This document shows, piece by piece, positions 1-9,052 of a stretch of 64,000 bases of DNA (position 1 is its first letter; every line of letters starts with the position of its first letter). The notes beneath the pieces were generated by a model. It saw only the letters and a program-made list of their open reading frames with translations. It was not told the DNA's origin and did no database searches. The DNA is from an uncultured Lachnospiraceae bacterium. Its GTDB lineage: Bacteria; Bacillota; Clostridia; Lachnospirales; Lachnospiraceae. The stretch is from assembly GCA_947652735.1 (NCBI GenBank), contig CANTEG010000011.1, positions 26,036 through 90,035 on the forward strand, given 5' to 3'. A program made the position numbers and the translations under genes.

Positions 1-72
1 TCTTTTTTGGAGATATAATAAAAGTTCAAAAGCAGATTATGTTTTTGTTCATGATTATTATGTAGAATAAAG

Positions 73-101
73 TTGATTTTGCATCTCTTTTTGTGTATAA
101 T
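73..101 (+). promoter_or_regulatory. Sigma-A type promoter for the CheX-like/CheY operon
   Basis: A TTGATT -35 box (73-78) and a perfect TATAAT -10 box (96-101) are separated by 17 bases. Transcription would begin near 108, which fits a gene start at 135 and rules out the upstream in-frame start at 93. Bases 1-72 hold nothing else that I can recognise. Confidence 0.75.
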
Positions 102-134
102 TCAAGATATGGCATTTTTGTAAGGAGGAGAAAT

Positions 135-1025
135 ATGTTTGGTGTTTATTTTGGTAAGTATCTACAGGATATTGGTGTATTGACAGGGGAACAATATGAC
201 AACATAGTAGAGGAAAGCCGTCATTCAAGAGTTAAGATGGGACTTTTAGCAGTAAATGAGGGACTGATGACCGAGGCACAGGCGGATGAGGTCAATCAGA
301 TTCAGGCGATGAAAGATGCACGTTTTGGGGATATTGCTATAGAGAAAGGATATCTTACGGACAGTCAGGTTGGAGATCTGTTAAAAAAACAGGGAGATTC
401 ATATCTGCTTTTTGTTCAGGCTCTGATTGAAAAGGATATTTTGTCGCTTGAGGAAATACAGAAGCACCTTAACAAATACAAAAAGGTTGAACGGTTTACC
501 GCTCTTGACGTAGATGCATTAAAAAGCTCTGATATTGACAAGATTATTCCTATATTTACAAGGGATTCAACTGTACCTGCCGTGGTAAAGGATTATATTG
601 CCATGATGGCGAGAACAATTATAAGATTTGTAGATAACAAGGTGAGATTTGAAAGAATTGAGCGCCTGAATACATATACATCCAAATATATTGCAAGCCA
701 GTGTTTTTCTGGTGACTATGAATTATTCATAGGAATTTGCGGAGACGGAGATAAGCTGATTGGAGAAGCATATGCAAAGGAGGAGTTTCCAGAGATTGAT
801 GAGGATTGTTTGGACTCTGTTTGTGAGTTTATCAATATATGCAATGGCTTGTTTGCTTCAAAAATGAGTCAGGAAGATGCAACAATTGATATGCTTCCTC
901 CAAATATGTATACAGAAATTACAACAATTAGTTCAGAGGGAAATATGTTTATGATTCCTTGTTTTATCAGAGGACAACGTGCTGATATAATCATATGTAT
1001 GGAGTCCCACTGGAGTATAGTATAA
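135..1025 (+). CDS. CheX/CheC-like phosphatase-type protein with a GspE-N-like front half
   Basis: The start is the ATG at 135, six bases after AAGGAGGAG; an earlier in-frame start at 93 lies upstream of the predicted transcript start. The product is 296 residues with no signal peptide or membrane segment. The first ~110 residues are helical and contain repeated segments of the type ILSLEEIQ and YLTDSQVGDLL, which resemble the MshEN/GspE N-terminal fold. The C-terminal ~150 residues look like a CheX-type domain, including an ExxNxxNG stretch (CEFINICNG) of the kind that forms the CheY-P phosphatase active site in CheC/CheX. The gene lies directly upstream of a CheY-like receiver, which supports a role in dephosphorylating it. 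The fold assignment is inference from motifs. Confidence 0.6.
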   Translation: MFGVYFGKYLQDIGVLTGEQYDNIVEESRHSRVKMGLLAVNEGLMTEAQADEVNQIQAMKDARFGDIAIEKGYLTDSQVGDLLKKQGDSYLLFVQALIEKDILSLEEIQKHLNKYKKVERFTALDVDALKSSDIDKIIPIFTRDSTVPAVVKDYIAMMARTIIRFVDNKVRFERIERLNTYTSKYIASQCFSGDYELFIGICGDGDKLIGEAYAKEEFPEIDEDCLDSVCEFINICNGLFASKMSQEDATIDMLPPNMYTEITTISSEGNMFMIPCFIRGQRADIIICMESHWSIV

Positions 1026-1057
1026 TATTATCATTTCATGAAAGGGTGAACAAACAC

Positions 1058-1414
1058 ATGGCAAATATACTTATTGTTGATGACTCAAGAACATCCAGAA
1101 AAATACTGAGGGGTGTTTTGGAAGATGCAGGTCATACTGTAATTGATGAAGCAAAGAACGGTCAGGAAGGATATGACTTATATGTACAGCATAAGCCGGA
1201 TCTTGTGACGATGGATATCACGATGCCGGTTATGGATGGCGTTGAGGCACTTAAGAAAATCAAGGGCGATTTTCCTGATGCCAAGATTATTATGGTTACT
1301 GCCGCAGGTCAGAAGCACAATATGCTCGATGCAATCAAGAGCGGGGCTTCGGAATTTATTACGAAACCGTTTGATGCTAATCAGATAACATCTATGATTG
1401 ACAGCATATTATAA
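1058..1414 (+). CDS. CheY-like single-domain response regulator
   Basis: The 118-residue product is a stand-alone receiver domain. It begins MANILIVDDSRTSRK, carrying the acidic DD pair that binds magnesium. The phospho-acceptor Asp is in the MDITMP motif, the conserved Thr in VTAAG and the conserved Lys in TKPF. No output domain follows, so it should work like CheY by binding a partner. The start ATG at 1058 follows AAAGGGTGA; a longer in-frame ORF overlaps the previous gene but has no ribosome binding site. Its upstream neighbour is the CheX-like protein, and together they look like a receiver and its phosphatase. Confidence 0.9.
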   Translation: MANILIVDDSRTSRKILRGVLEDAGHTVIDEAKNGQEGYDLYVQHKPDLVTMDITMPVMDGVEALKKIKGDFPDAKIIMVTAAGQKHNMLDAIKSGASEFITKPFDANQITSMIDSIL

Positions 1415-1415
1415 T

Positions 1416-1516
1416 ATATAAGGGTCCTAAGGAGTCCTCCCACTTCGCGGGTCCGTTTTTAAGATATATTATATGACATATAAGGGTCCTAAGGAATCCT
1501 CCCACTTCGTGGGTCC
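1416..1516. repeat. Two 39-bp direct repeats between operons
   Basis: Bases 1416-1454 and 1478-1516 are the same 39-bp sequence with two mismatches, offset by 62 bases. Each unit starts ATATAAGGGTCCTAAGGA and ends with a CCCAC-TTCG-(C/T)GGG mini-hairpin around a TTCG tetraloop. No ORF uses them. They may act as a terminator or processing site after the cheY-like gene, or be a short palindromic repeat found elsewhere in the genome. Confidence 0.85.
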
Positions 1517-1527
1517 CTCCTTAGGAC
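1486..1527 (+). other. Long hairpin built on the second repeat
   Basis: A 10-bp perfect outer stem (GTCCTAAGGA, 1486-1495, with TCCTTAGGAC, 1518-1527) encloses the CCCAC-TTCG-TGGG hairpin. No long T-run follows, so this is not a classical intrinsic terminator. Confidence 0.6.
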
Positions 1528-1551
1528 ATGTTATACTACAATAATAAGTCA

Positions 1552-1600
1552 GGGGACTGTCGCAGAGATTCCTCAGTGCGGGAGCCCCCTTTCGTGTTTT
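1552..1600 (+). terminator. Third, imperfect hairpin before the next gene (possible terminator)
   Basis: GGGG (1552-1555) can pair with CCCC (1585-1588), and CGCA (1561-1564) with TGCG (1577-1580). The stem is followed by CCTTTCGTGTTTT. The stem has bulges and the T-run is interrupted, so termination is only a possibility. Confidence 0.35.
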
Positions 1601-1631
1601 AAGATTAGGAAACTGTTTTAGGAGAACTACT

Positions 1632-2573
1632 ATGATTGAAACTGTTGTTTCCGTTGATTTGATGGTGGAGGAAGAACTCAAGATTAAGAAAAACAGACTT
1701 GCACCTGATTTTCTGACGGGTTATGAAAAGAGAATATGTCTTGTTTCAGGCTTGTATGGAGATGAACTTCAGGGACAGTATATATGTTATGAGGTTATCA
1801 AGCGTATTAAACATTCCTTTGATAAGCTAAGGGGAATTGTTGATGTATACCCAAGCTTAAATCCTATGGGGTTAGATTCAAGAATCAGGGAAATTCCAGG
1901 CTCTGACATGGATATGAATGTTATATTTCCAGGGTCAAAATCAGGTGCTCTTGGAGAATATACCGCATCCTGTATTTTTGACGACATTTCAGGGGCGGAT
2001 GTATGTATCGACCTTCATTCGAGCAATCTGTACATTCAGGAGATGCCGCAGGTAAGGATAAACAATGACAGGGTGAATGAACTTCTGCCTCAGGCAAAGA
2101 AACTGGGACTTGATATGGTGTGGATTCATCCGAGTACGTCGGTTTTAAATGGAAGTCTTGCATACTCCTTAAATGGTGTAGGCGTAAACACAATGGTGAT
2201 TGAGTCGGGAGGTGCCTACAAAATCAATCAGGAGTACTGTAACAAAATTGTGGACGGTTTGTTTGTTTTAATGAAAAGCATCGGTGTATGGGCAGGAAAA
2301 ACGGAAGATATCAAGGAATCAAGAGTTGTTTATGACAAGGACATTAAATATATCAATGCAGAGAGCAGTGGTATATTTATACCAAATGTCAATATATATG
2401 CCAATGTAAAAGCAGGAGATAAAATAGGTACTATAGTCAATGTCATTACTGGTTCGGAGGAGGAAATTGTTTATGCATCGGATAACGGAATGATATGTTC
2501 CATCCGTGATTATCCTGTTATCGAAGAAGGGTCACTGATAGCACGTATATTAGGTGGTGATGCAAATGAATAA
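1632..2573 (+). CDS. Aspartoacylase/succinylglutamate desuccinylase-like protein, zinc site degenerate (copy 1)
   Basis: The 313-residue protein has the order of an AstE/AspA-family (M14-like) protein: an N-terminal hydrolase-like domain, then a C-terminal barrel (about 225-313). In the family the zinc is held by the His and Glu of a GxHGxE motif and a later His. Here the first motif reads GLYGDE (residues 40-45), so the first His is Tyr. The later His survives in CIDLHSS (His129). The substrate loop usually written NR.FPG is NVIFPG. Catalysis is therefore doubtful, or a different metal arrangement is used. AGGAGA precedes the ATG. The stop overlaps the start of a paralogue. Family assignment is secure; function is not. 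Confidence 0.8.
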   Translation: MIETVVSVDLMVEEELKIKKNRLAPDFLTGYEKRICLVSGLYGDELQGQYICYEVIKRIKHSFDKLRGIVDVYPSLNPMGLDSRIREIPGSDMDMNVIFPGSKSGALGEYTASCIFDDISGADVCIDLHSSNLYIQEMPQVRINNDRVNELLPQAKKLGLDMVWIHPSTSVLNGSLAYSLNGVGVNTMVIESGGAYKINQEYCNKIVDGLFVLMKSIGVWAGKTEDIKESRVVYDKDIKYINAESSGIFIPNVNIYANVKAGDKIGTIVNVITGSEEEIVYASDNGMICSIRDYPVIEEGSLIARILGGDANE

Positions 2574-3501
2574 AGAGATTATTTTTTCCATGAATACGGC
2601 ATTTCGCGGTGAATATGTCATACATGGGTATTCATACGGACGGGGAGAACAATCGGCATGTATTGTTGGTGCAATGAGAGGAAATGAATATCAGCAGCTT
2701 TATATCTGTTCCCTTTTGGCAAAAAAGCTGGCGGAGCTTGAGGCACAGGGAAGCATTGCATCAGGGAAAGAAATTTTACTGATTCCTACATTGAATTACA
2801 GCTCCATGAATGCAAAGAAAAAGAGGTGGATATCGGATGATTCTGATATTAACAGGTCGTTTCCCGGAAATCCAAAGGGGCCTGCAACGAGTAGAATCGC
2901 AGCAACGCTTCTTGAGAGAATAAAAAATTACTCATACGGGATACAGTTCACCAGCTTTTATTTGCAGGGCAGGTCAATCCCGCATGTAAGGATGATGGCG
3001 ACAGGAAAAGAGAGTATCAGTCTTGCAAATCTGTTTGGCATGCCTTATGTTTTAACAGGAGAAAACAGGGCATTTGACAAGGTTACATTAAATTACAATC
3101 TGCAACTTCAGGGAACACAGGCATTTTCTGTCTATTCATCCACCACGGAGACGATAGATGATGCCAGTGCAAACATGGCAGTGTCCTCCGTCCTTAGATT
3201 TTTGACGAGAATGGGCATTATAAAATATGACTGTCATGGAGGATATATTTCCACAACCATTAACGAAAGTGCACTTGTGTCAATCAAGGCAGATGAGGCA
3301 GGTTTTTTCAGAAAGCTTGTGGAGGTGGACAGCGAGGTCAAAAGAGGACAGGTGCTTGCGGAGATTGTAAATCCTATGGATGGCAGCGTAAAAGCAGAGA
3401 TTGTGGCGTCGACAGATGGAATCGTTTTTTTCGTTCAGGATTCCCCTATGGTTTTCCAGAACGTAGTTGTATATAAGATAATTAGAAGAATACACCGATA
3501 G
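2566..3501 (+). CDS. Aspartoacylase/succinylglutamate desuccinylase-like protein, zinc site degenerate (copy 2)
   Basis: This 311-residue paralogue overlaps the end of copy 1 by 8 bases, so the two are probably translationally coupled. The ATG at 2566 has AGGTGG at a good distance; in-frame GTG and ATG codons at 2554-2560 are too close to it. The substrate loop is intact here (INRSFPG, ending near residue 101). The first zinc motif reads GAMRGNE (His replaced by Arg38, Glu41 kept), and the segment aligned with DLHSS reads QFTS, so the last zinc His is also lost. The C-terminal domain again looks like a lipoyl-type barrel. The two copies retain different parts of the ancestral active site. Confidence 0.78.
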   Translation: MNKEIIFSMNTAFRGEYVIHGYSYGRGEQSACIVGAMRGNEYQQLYICSLLAKKLAELEAQGSIASGKEILLIPTLNYSSMNAKKKRWISDDSDINRSFPGNPKGPATSRIAATLLERIKNYSYGIQFTSFYLQGRSIPHVRMMATGKESISLANLFGMPYVLTGENRAFDKVTLNYNLQLQGTQAFSVYSSTTETIDDASANMAVSSVLRFLTRMGIIKYDCHGGYISTTINESALVSIKADEAGFFRKLVEVDSEVKRGQVLAEIVNPMDGSVKAEIVASTDGIVFFVQDSPMVFQNVVVYKIIRRIHR

Positions 3502-3521
3502 GTGTTGCAAGGAGGAAAGAC

Positions 3522-6500
3522 ATGAGTAAGGTTAGAAGAGTTTATGTTGGTAAGAAGGAGGCATATGGCGTTAAAGCGGCTGAGCTTAAAAAGCAGATAA
3601 AGGATTATCTGGGCATTAGGACAGAGGCTTTAAATGTTCTTGTAAGATATGACATTGAGGGAATATCAGATGAAACATATGAAAAGGCAAAGGCAACTGT
3701 TTTTTCAGAACCGCCGACTGACATAGTGTATGAGGAGTCTTTCCCCGTAAAAGAAGGACAAATTGTATTTTCCCAGGAGTATCTCCCAGGACAGTTTGAC
3801 CAGAGGGCAGATTCTGCGGAGCAGTGCGTAAAGCTTTTGGACGAGGAGGCAGAACCGATTATCAAATCTGCCACAACCTATGTGATAACTGGTGAGATAA
3901 CCAAGGAGCAGGTAGAGGCAATCAAAGAATATGTGGTGAACCCTGTTGATTCCCGTATTGCTGATGAAGCAAAGCCTGAAACGATTGTCACCGAATTTGA
4001 GGAACCAAAGGATGTTATTATATTTGACGGCTTTAAGGATATGGATGAGGATAGCTTAAGAAAGCTGTATGATTCTCTTGGACTTGCCATGACATTTCAG
4101 GATTTCCTTCACATACAGAATTATTTTTCATCTGATGAAAAGAGAGATCCGTCAATGACGGAGATTCGTGTGCTTGACACATACTGGTCAGACCATTGCC
4201 GTCATACAACATTTTCAACAGAGCTTAAAGGTGTCAGCTTTGATGACGGATATTACCATGACATGATAAGCAATACCTATGACAGATATGTGGATGCAAC
4301 AAAGGTTATGTACAAGGACAGAAATGATAAATTTATATGTCTGATGGATATTGCATTAATGGCAATGAAAGAGCTTCGTGCTGCGGGAAAGCTTGAGGAC
4401 ATGGAGGTATCAGATGAGATAAATGCATGTTCAATTGTAGTTCCTGTGGAAATAGATGGAAAAACAGAGGAATGGCTTGTAAGCTTTAAAAACGAAACCC
4501 ACAATCATCCGACGGAAATTGAACCGTTCGGAGGTGCTGCAACATGTCTCGGAGGTGCAATCAGAGATCCGCTTTCAGGACGTTCTTATGTCTATCAGGC
4601 AATGAGAGTTACAGGTGCGGCAGACCCTACGGTGTCACTGAAGGATACAATAAAGGGAAAGCTTCCACAGAGAAAAATTGTTACCGTTGCAGCTGAGGGT
4701 TACTCATCATACGGAAACCAGATAGGTCTTGCCACAGGTCATGTAAATGAGGTATACCACCCAAATTATGTGGCAAAAAGAATGGAGATTGGTGCGGTTA
4801 TGGGAGCTGCACCGAGACGATGCGTAAAAAGACTTACATCCGACCCAGGAGACATTATTATTCTTCTTGGCGGACGCACGGGAAGAGATGGCTGCGGTGG
4901 AGCGACAGGCTCGTCCAAGGCACATACGGAAAGCTCCATTGAGACTTGTGGTGCAGAGGTGCAAAAGGGAAATGCACCTACAGAGCGTAAAATTCAGAGA
5001 CTGTTCAGACGTGAGGAGGTTGCCTCACTGATAAAGAAGTGTAATGATTTTGGTGCGGGCGGTGTTTCCGTTGCCATAGGTGAGCTTGCAGATGGACTCC
5101 GTGTTGATTTGGACAAGGTGCCTAAGAAATATGCGGGACTTGACGGAACAGAGCTTGCAATATCAGAGTCCCAGGAGCGTATGGCAATCGTCATTGACCC
5201 GAAAGATGTGGATACAATGATGAAATATGCAAATGAAGAAAACCTTGAGGCAGTCTGTGTTGCAGTTGTAACTGAGGAGCCAAGACTTGTGCTTTGTTGG
5301 AGAGGTAAGGAAATTGTCAACTTAAAGCGGGCATTTCTTGACACAAACGGAGCACATCAGGAGACAAATGTAAGTGTTGAGCTTCCTGATGAAAATGCAA
5401 AATATTTTGAGGAGAAAAAAGATACATCAGATATCAAAAAGCTTTGGCTTGATACACTTGCGGACTTAAACGTCTGCTCACAAAAGGGACTTGTGGAAAT
5501 GTTTGATTCTTCCATAGGTGCAGGAACGGTTACAATGCCTTACGGAGGAAAGTATCAGCTTTCACCAACACAGACAATGATAGCTAAGCTGCCTGTCATG
5601 GAAGGAAAGACGGATACCGTCACGATGATGAGCTATGGCTTTGATCCATATTTGTCAACATGGAGTCCTTATCACGGAGCAATCTATGCAGTGCTTACTT
5701 CTGTTGCAAAGATTGCAGCGTCTGGCGGAGATGTAAGTAAAATAAGACTTACGTTCCAGGAATATTTTGAGAGACTTGGTGCGGATCCATACAGATGGGG
5801 TAAGCCGTTAGCGGCACTTCTTGGAGCCTATGATGTACAGATGGGTCTGAAGCTTCCGTCAATCGGAGGAAAGGACTCCATGTCAGGTTCCTTTAATGAC
5901 ATTGATGTACCACCTACGCTTGTGTCATTTGCCGTGGATGTGGCAAGCTATAAGCATGTTGTTACCACAGAGCTTAAGCGTGCAGGAAATGTTCTTTTGA
6001 AGTTTGATATTGACAGAAATGCGTATGATATTCCTGATTATGAGGATGCTCTTTCCAAGTATGATAAGCTTTATAAGGCAGCCAGGGAAGGTCTTGTGGA
6101 GTCAGCCTATGCGGTAGGCTTTGGCGGAATTATCGAGGCTGTGAGCAAGATGGCATTTGGAAACAAGCTCGGTGTAAGCATAGATGCAGGGGTTACGGCA
6201 GATGCACTTACAAGGAAAGACTACGGTTCTATTATTATTGAGGTTAAAAAGGAACATGTGTCGGCTTTTGACTTTGCATATGTAATTGGTACGGTGGAAG
6301 ATGCAGCGGAATTTGTTTTCGGAAACACAAGTGTATCGATGGAAGATGCACTTAACGCGTGGACAAATAAACTGGAAAAGGTATTTCCGACAGAGTCCGG
6401 TGTCAGCCAAAACCACAAAGTTGATGACACACTAAAAATAGAAGACGGAATTGTAAAATCAGATATATTTGATGCGGGAAGCATTCTTGTGGCAAAAAAT

Positions 6501-7307
6501 AAGGTCGCAAGGCCAAAGGTATTTATTCCTGTATTCCCTGGTACAAACTGTGAGTACGATTCTATGAAGGCATTTGCCGATGCAGGTGCGGATGTAAATG
6601 CAATTGTATTCAAAAATCAAAATCCACAGGATATCAGAGATTCAGTGGAGGCATTTACGAAAGCAATCAGCGAAAGCCAGATTATAATGTTCCCAGGTGG
6701 ATTTTCGGCAGGTGATGAGCCTGACGGTTCCGGAAAGTTTATTGCCACTGCATTCAGAAATGCCAAGATTTCCGATGCGGTAATGAAGCTTTTACATGAG
6801 AGGGATGGTCTTGCACTTGGAATCTGTAACGGCTTCCAGGCACTGATTAAGCTTGGGCTTGCACTTTACGGTGAAATCAGACCGCAAAGTGATGACGCAC
6901 CGACACTGACGATGAACAGCATCGGACGTCACCAGTCAAAGATGGTATATACTAAGGTTGTGTCAAACAAAAGCCCGTGGCTTTCAAAGGCTGAGCTTGG
7001 TGGTGTATATGCCATACCTGCGTCACATGGTGAGGGACGTTTTGTTGCAAACAATGCGTGGATTAAGAAGCTGTTTGATAACGGGCAGGTTGCAACCCAG
7101 TATGTGGATGCTGACGGAAATCCGACGATGGATGAATATTATAATGTAAACGGTTCATACTACGCCATAGAGGGTATTACAAGCCCTGATGGAAGAATAC
7201 TCGGAAAGATGGCTCACTCAGAACGAAAGGGTGACGCTGTTTCCATCAATATATATGGTGAGAAGGACCAAAAGATATTTGAATCGGGAGTGGCGTACTT
7301 CTCTTAA
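3522..7307 (+). CDS. purL: Phosphoribosylformylglycinamidine synthase, single-chain
   Basis: This 1261-residue enzyme converts FGAR, glutamine and ATP to FGAM in step four of purine synthesis. It is the long single-chain type, with the synthetase and glutaminase joined. The ATP and substrate signature KNETHNHPTEIEPFGGAAT is near residue 325. The C-terminal glutaminase domain (about 1000-1261) has FPGTNCEYD, PGGFSAGDE and the nucleophile Cys1102 in LGICNGFQ, then a His-Glu pair in ASHGEGRF. A strong AAGGAGG precedes the ATG. There is no other pur gene nearby. It sits between the aspartoacylase-like pair and a GH3 gene with short gaps, so co-transcription is likely. Confidence 0.97.
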   Translation: MSKVRRVYVGKKEAYGVKAAELKKQIKDYLGIRTEALNVLVRYDIEGISDETYEKAKATVFSEPPTDIVYEESFPVKEGQIVFSQEYLPGQFDQRADSAEQCVKLLDEEAEPIIKSATTYVITGEITKEQVEAIKEYVVNPVDSRIADEAKPETIVTEFEEPKDVIIFDGFKDMDEDSLRKLYDSLGLAMTFQDFLHIQNYFSSDEKRDPSMTEIRVLDTYWSDHCRHTTFSTELKGVSFDDGYYHDMISNTYDRYVDATKVMYKDRNDKFICLMDIALMAMKELRAAGKLEDMEVSDEINACSIVVPVEIDGKTEEWLVSFKNETHNHPTEIEPFGGAATCLGGAIRDPLSGRSYVYQAMRVTGAADPTVSLKDTIKGKLPQRKIVTVAAEGYSSYGNQIGLATGHVNEVYHPNYVAKRMEIGAVMGAAPRRCVKRLTSDPGDIIILLGGRTGRDGCGGATGSSKAHTESSIETCGAEVQKGNAPTERKIQRLFRREEVASLIKKCNDFGAGGVSVAIGELADGLRVDLDKVPKKYAGLDGTELAISESQERMAIVIDPKDVDTMMKYANEENLEAVCVAVVTEEPRLVLCWRGKEIVNLKRAFLDTNGAHQETNVSVELPDENAKYFEEKKDTSDIKKLWLDTLADLNVCSQKGLVEMFDSSIGAGTVTMPYGGKYQLSPTQTMIAKLPVMEGKTDTVTMMSYGFDPYLSTWSPYHGAIYAVLTSVAKIAASGGDVSKIRLTFQEYFERLGADPYRWGKPLAALLGAYDVQMGLKLPSIGGKDSMSGSFNDIDVPPTLVSFAVDVASYKHVVTTELKRAGNVLLKFDIDRNAYDIPDYEDALSKYDKLYKAAREGLVESAYAVGFGGIIEAVSKMAFGNKLGVSIDAGVTADALTRKDYGSIIIEVKKEHVSAFDFAYVIGTVEDAAEFVFGNTSVSMEDALNAWTNKLEKVFPTESGVSQNHKVDDTLKIEDGIVKSDIFDAGSILVAKNKVARPKVFIPVFPGTNCEYDSMKAFADAGADVNAIVFKNQNPQDIRDSVEAFTKAISESQIIMFPGGFSAGDEPDGSGKFIATAFRNAKISDAVMKLLHERDGLALGICNGFQALIKLGLALYGEIRPQSDDAPTLTMNSIGRHQSKMVYTKVVSNKSPWLSKAELGGVYAIPASHGEGRFVANNAWIKKLFDNGQVATQYVDADGNPTMDEYYNVNGSYYAIEGITSPDGRILGKMAHSERKGDAVSINIYGEKDQKIFESGVAYFS

Positions 7308-7328
7308 AATAATACAAGGAGGTCTGCT

Positions 7329-8555
7329 ATGGACAGAAACAGAAAGCTTTTCATTTGTTTTGTGATGTTTATTGTTGCAATCATAGCAGGCTTTTTTGAA
7401 ACAACAGTTATGCTCGATAAGGAGAAGGTGCCTGACCCGGCAACCAGCTCTGATGCCTCAGATGATGGATATGGATTTAACAGCCAGGTTGTCATTCAGG
7501 CATCAATCATCGGTACATCGGCGATCATAACAGATGAATATGACAGAGCAATAGAAAAGATTATTAAAAATATGACGGTTGAGGAAAAGGTTGGCCAGCT
7601 TTTCTTCATAAAAAATGATAACCGGTTTGACGAATCCGTTTTAAAGGATTATCCTGTTGGCGGTATTATTTTGTTTGCCAGTGATTTTGAACATAAAAGC
7701 AAAGAACAACTGACGGAGTCTCTTGCTGCCTTTCAGGCGGCAAGTAAGTATCCGCTCTTGATTGGAGTCGATGAGGAGGGCGGAACCGTTGTTAGATTAA
7801 GTAAGTACAGGGCACTTGCCGATTATGAATTTAAGTCACCTCAGGATATATATAAGGATGGTGGATTTGAAGCTATACGCAATGATACAAAAGAAAAGGC
7901 GGAGCTTCTGCTTTCCTATGGAATAAATGTAAATTTTGCACCTGTGTGTGATATATCAGTGAACAGACGTGATTTTATTTACAAGAGAAGCTTTGGTAAG
8001 GGTGCAGTGGAGACTTCTGAGTATGTTAAAACTGTTGTGGAGGTTATGAATGAGGAGAAAATCGGATGTGTGTTAAAGCATTTTCCGGGATACGGAAATA
8101 ATGGTGATACACACAATGACATCATCCATGACAGGCGTGATTACCAGACTATCGAAACCCAAGATTTTAAACCTTTTATAGCAGGGATAGATGCAGGAGC
8201 AGGATGTGTTCTTGTAAGCCATAACATTATTGACTGCATGGATTCCAAGTGGCCGGCATCCCTTTCTTACTATATACACAGTCTGCTAAGAACCGAACTT
8301 GCATTTGACGGAGTCATTATTACGGATGACCTTATGATGGGCGGAGTATCAAAGTTTGTCAGTGATAGTGAAGCACCGGTTCTGGCAATTAGGGCGGGAA
8401 ATGATATGCTTCTTTCCACAAATTATGCCTTGCATTACAATGCAGTTCTTGAGGCTGTGAAAAATGGTGATATTACGGAAAAGAGAATCGATGAGTCTGT
8501 GAGACGTATTCTCAGGTGGAAGTATTCTTTGGGGCTTATACAGCTAAATGATTAG
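7329..8555 (+). CDS. Membrane-anchored GH3 beta-N-acetylhexosaminidase (NagZ-like)
   Basis: The 408-residue protein has an N-terminal uncleaved-looking signal anchor (about residues 5-26) followed by a glycoside hydrolase family 3 barrel. NagZ-type signatures are clear: GVDEEGG, KHFPGYGNNGDTHND (the His/Asp loop of this subfamily, acting as acid/base) and VIITDDLMMGGV with the nucleophile Asp. In Gram-positives such enzymes remove GlcNAc from muropeptides outside the membrane, so a role in wall turnover is likely. The ATG follows AAGGAGG. A low-complexity stretch links the anchor to the catalytic domain. Confidence 0.9.
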   Translation: MDRNRKLFICFVMFIVAIIAGFFETTVMLDKEKVPDPATSSDASDDGYGFNSQVVIQASIIGTSAIITDEYDRAIEKIIKNMTVEEKVGQLFFIKNDNRFDESVLKDYPVGGIILFASDFEHKSKEQLTESLAAFQAASKYPLLIGVDEEGGTVVRLSKYRALADYEFKSPQDIYKDGGFEAIRNDTKEKAELLLSYGINVNFAPVCDISVNRRDFIYKRSFGKGAVETSEYVKTVVEVMNEEKIGCVLKHFPGYGNNGDTHNDIIHDRRDYQTIETQDFKPFIAGIDAGAGCVLVSHNIIDCMDSKWPASLSYYIHSLLRTELAFDGVIITDDLMMGGVSKFVSDSEAPVLAIRAGNDMLLSTNYALHYNAVLEAVKNGDITEKRIDESVRRILRWKYSLGLIQLND

Positions 8556-8604
8556 ATAAATTACAGTGAAACGGCAAACGGTTTTTACGGTTTTGGAGGT
8601 TCAT

Positions 8605-9042
8605 ATGCAGGAAATTGAATCGATGATGATGGTTAATCTGAATAAATTCAGAAAACTTAATGAACAAAGACTTGAATATATTATGGAAAAATATGATTTG
8701 AGAAAAATAGATATGGAAATCATTATCTACTTACATAAGTTCGAAAACGTTAAAACGGCAAAGGATATTGCAGCTACGGAAATGTTTACAAAGGGTCATA
8801 TATCACAGTCCGTAAAAAGATTAAAGGAACGGGAATATATTACAGTGACTCAGGATATATCTGATTTGCGTGTCCAAAATCTGCATATCACTGACAAGGT
8901 GATACCTGTACTTGAGGAGATTGACAGTATAAAGTCAGACATGGAGGCTTGTGTGTTTTCAGGTGTGACTGAGGAAGAAATCGCAGTTATGAAAACTGTG
9001 TTTGAAAAAATGTGTGATAATATAAACAAAATGTTGAAGTAG
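8605..9042 (+). CDS. MarR-family transcriptional regulator
   Basis: The 145-residue protein is a small helical winged-helix regulator. The recognition-helix region reads TKGHISQSVKRLKEREYI, followed by a wing with the DLR element, and helices at both ends would form the dimer. The ATG at 8605 has TGGAGG six bases upstream; an in-frame GTG at 8566 lacks a site and is rejected. It lies between the GH3 gene and rsmE in the same direction, with only 10 bases to rsmE. No operator could be identified, so its target and ligand are unknown. Confidence 0.85.
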   Translation: MQEIESMMMVNLNKFRKLNEQRLEYIMEKYDLRKIDMEIIIYLHKFENVKTAKDIAATEMFTKGHISQSVKRLKEREYITVTQDISDLRVQNLHITDKVIPVLEEIDSIKSDMEACVFSGVTEEEIAVMKTVFEKMCDNINKMLK

Positions 9043-9052
9043 AGGCTTATTT

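Noticed and set aside
1469-2193. Minus-strand ORFs opposite the repeats and the first aspartoacylase-like gene
   Set aside because: They have no ribosome binding site, odd composition and lie opposite a gene with clear family motifs.
2566-3501. Pseudogene call for the second aspartoacylase-like gene
   Set aside because: The reading frame is intact, has a good ribosome site and keeps part of the family motifs, so it is probably expressed.
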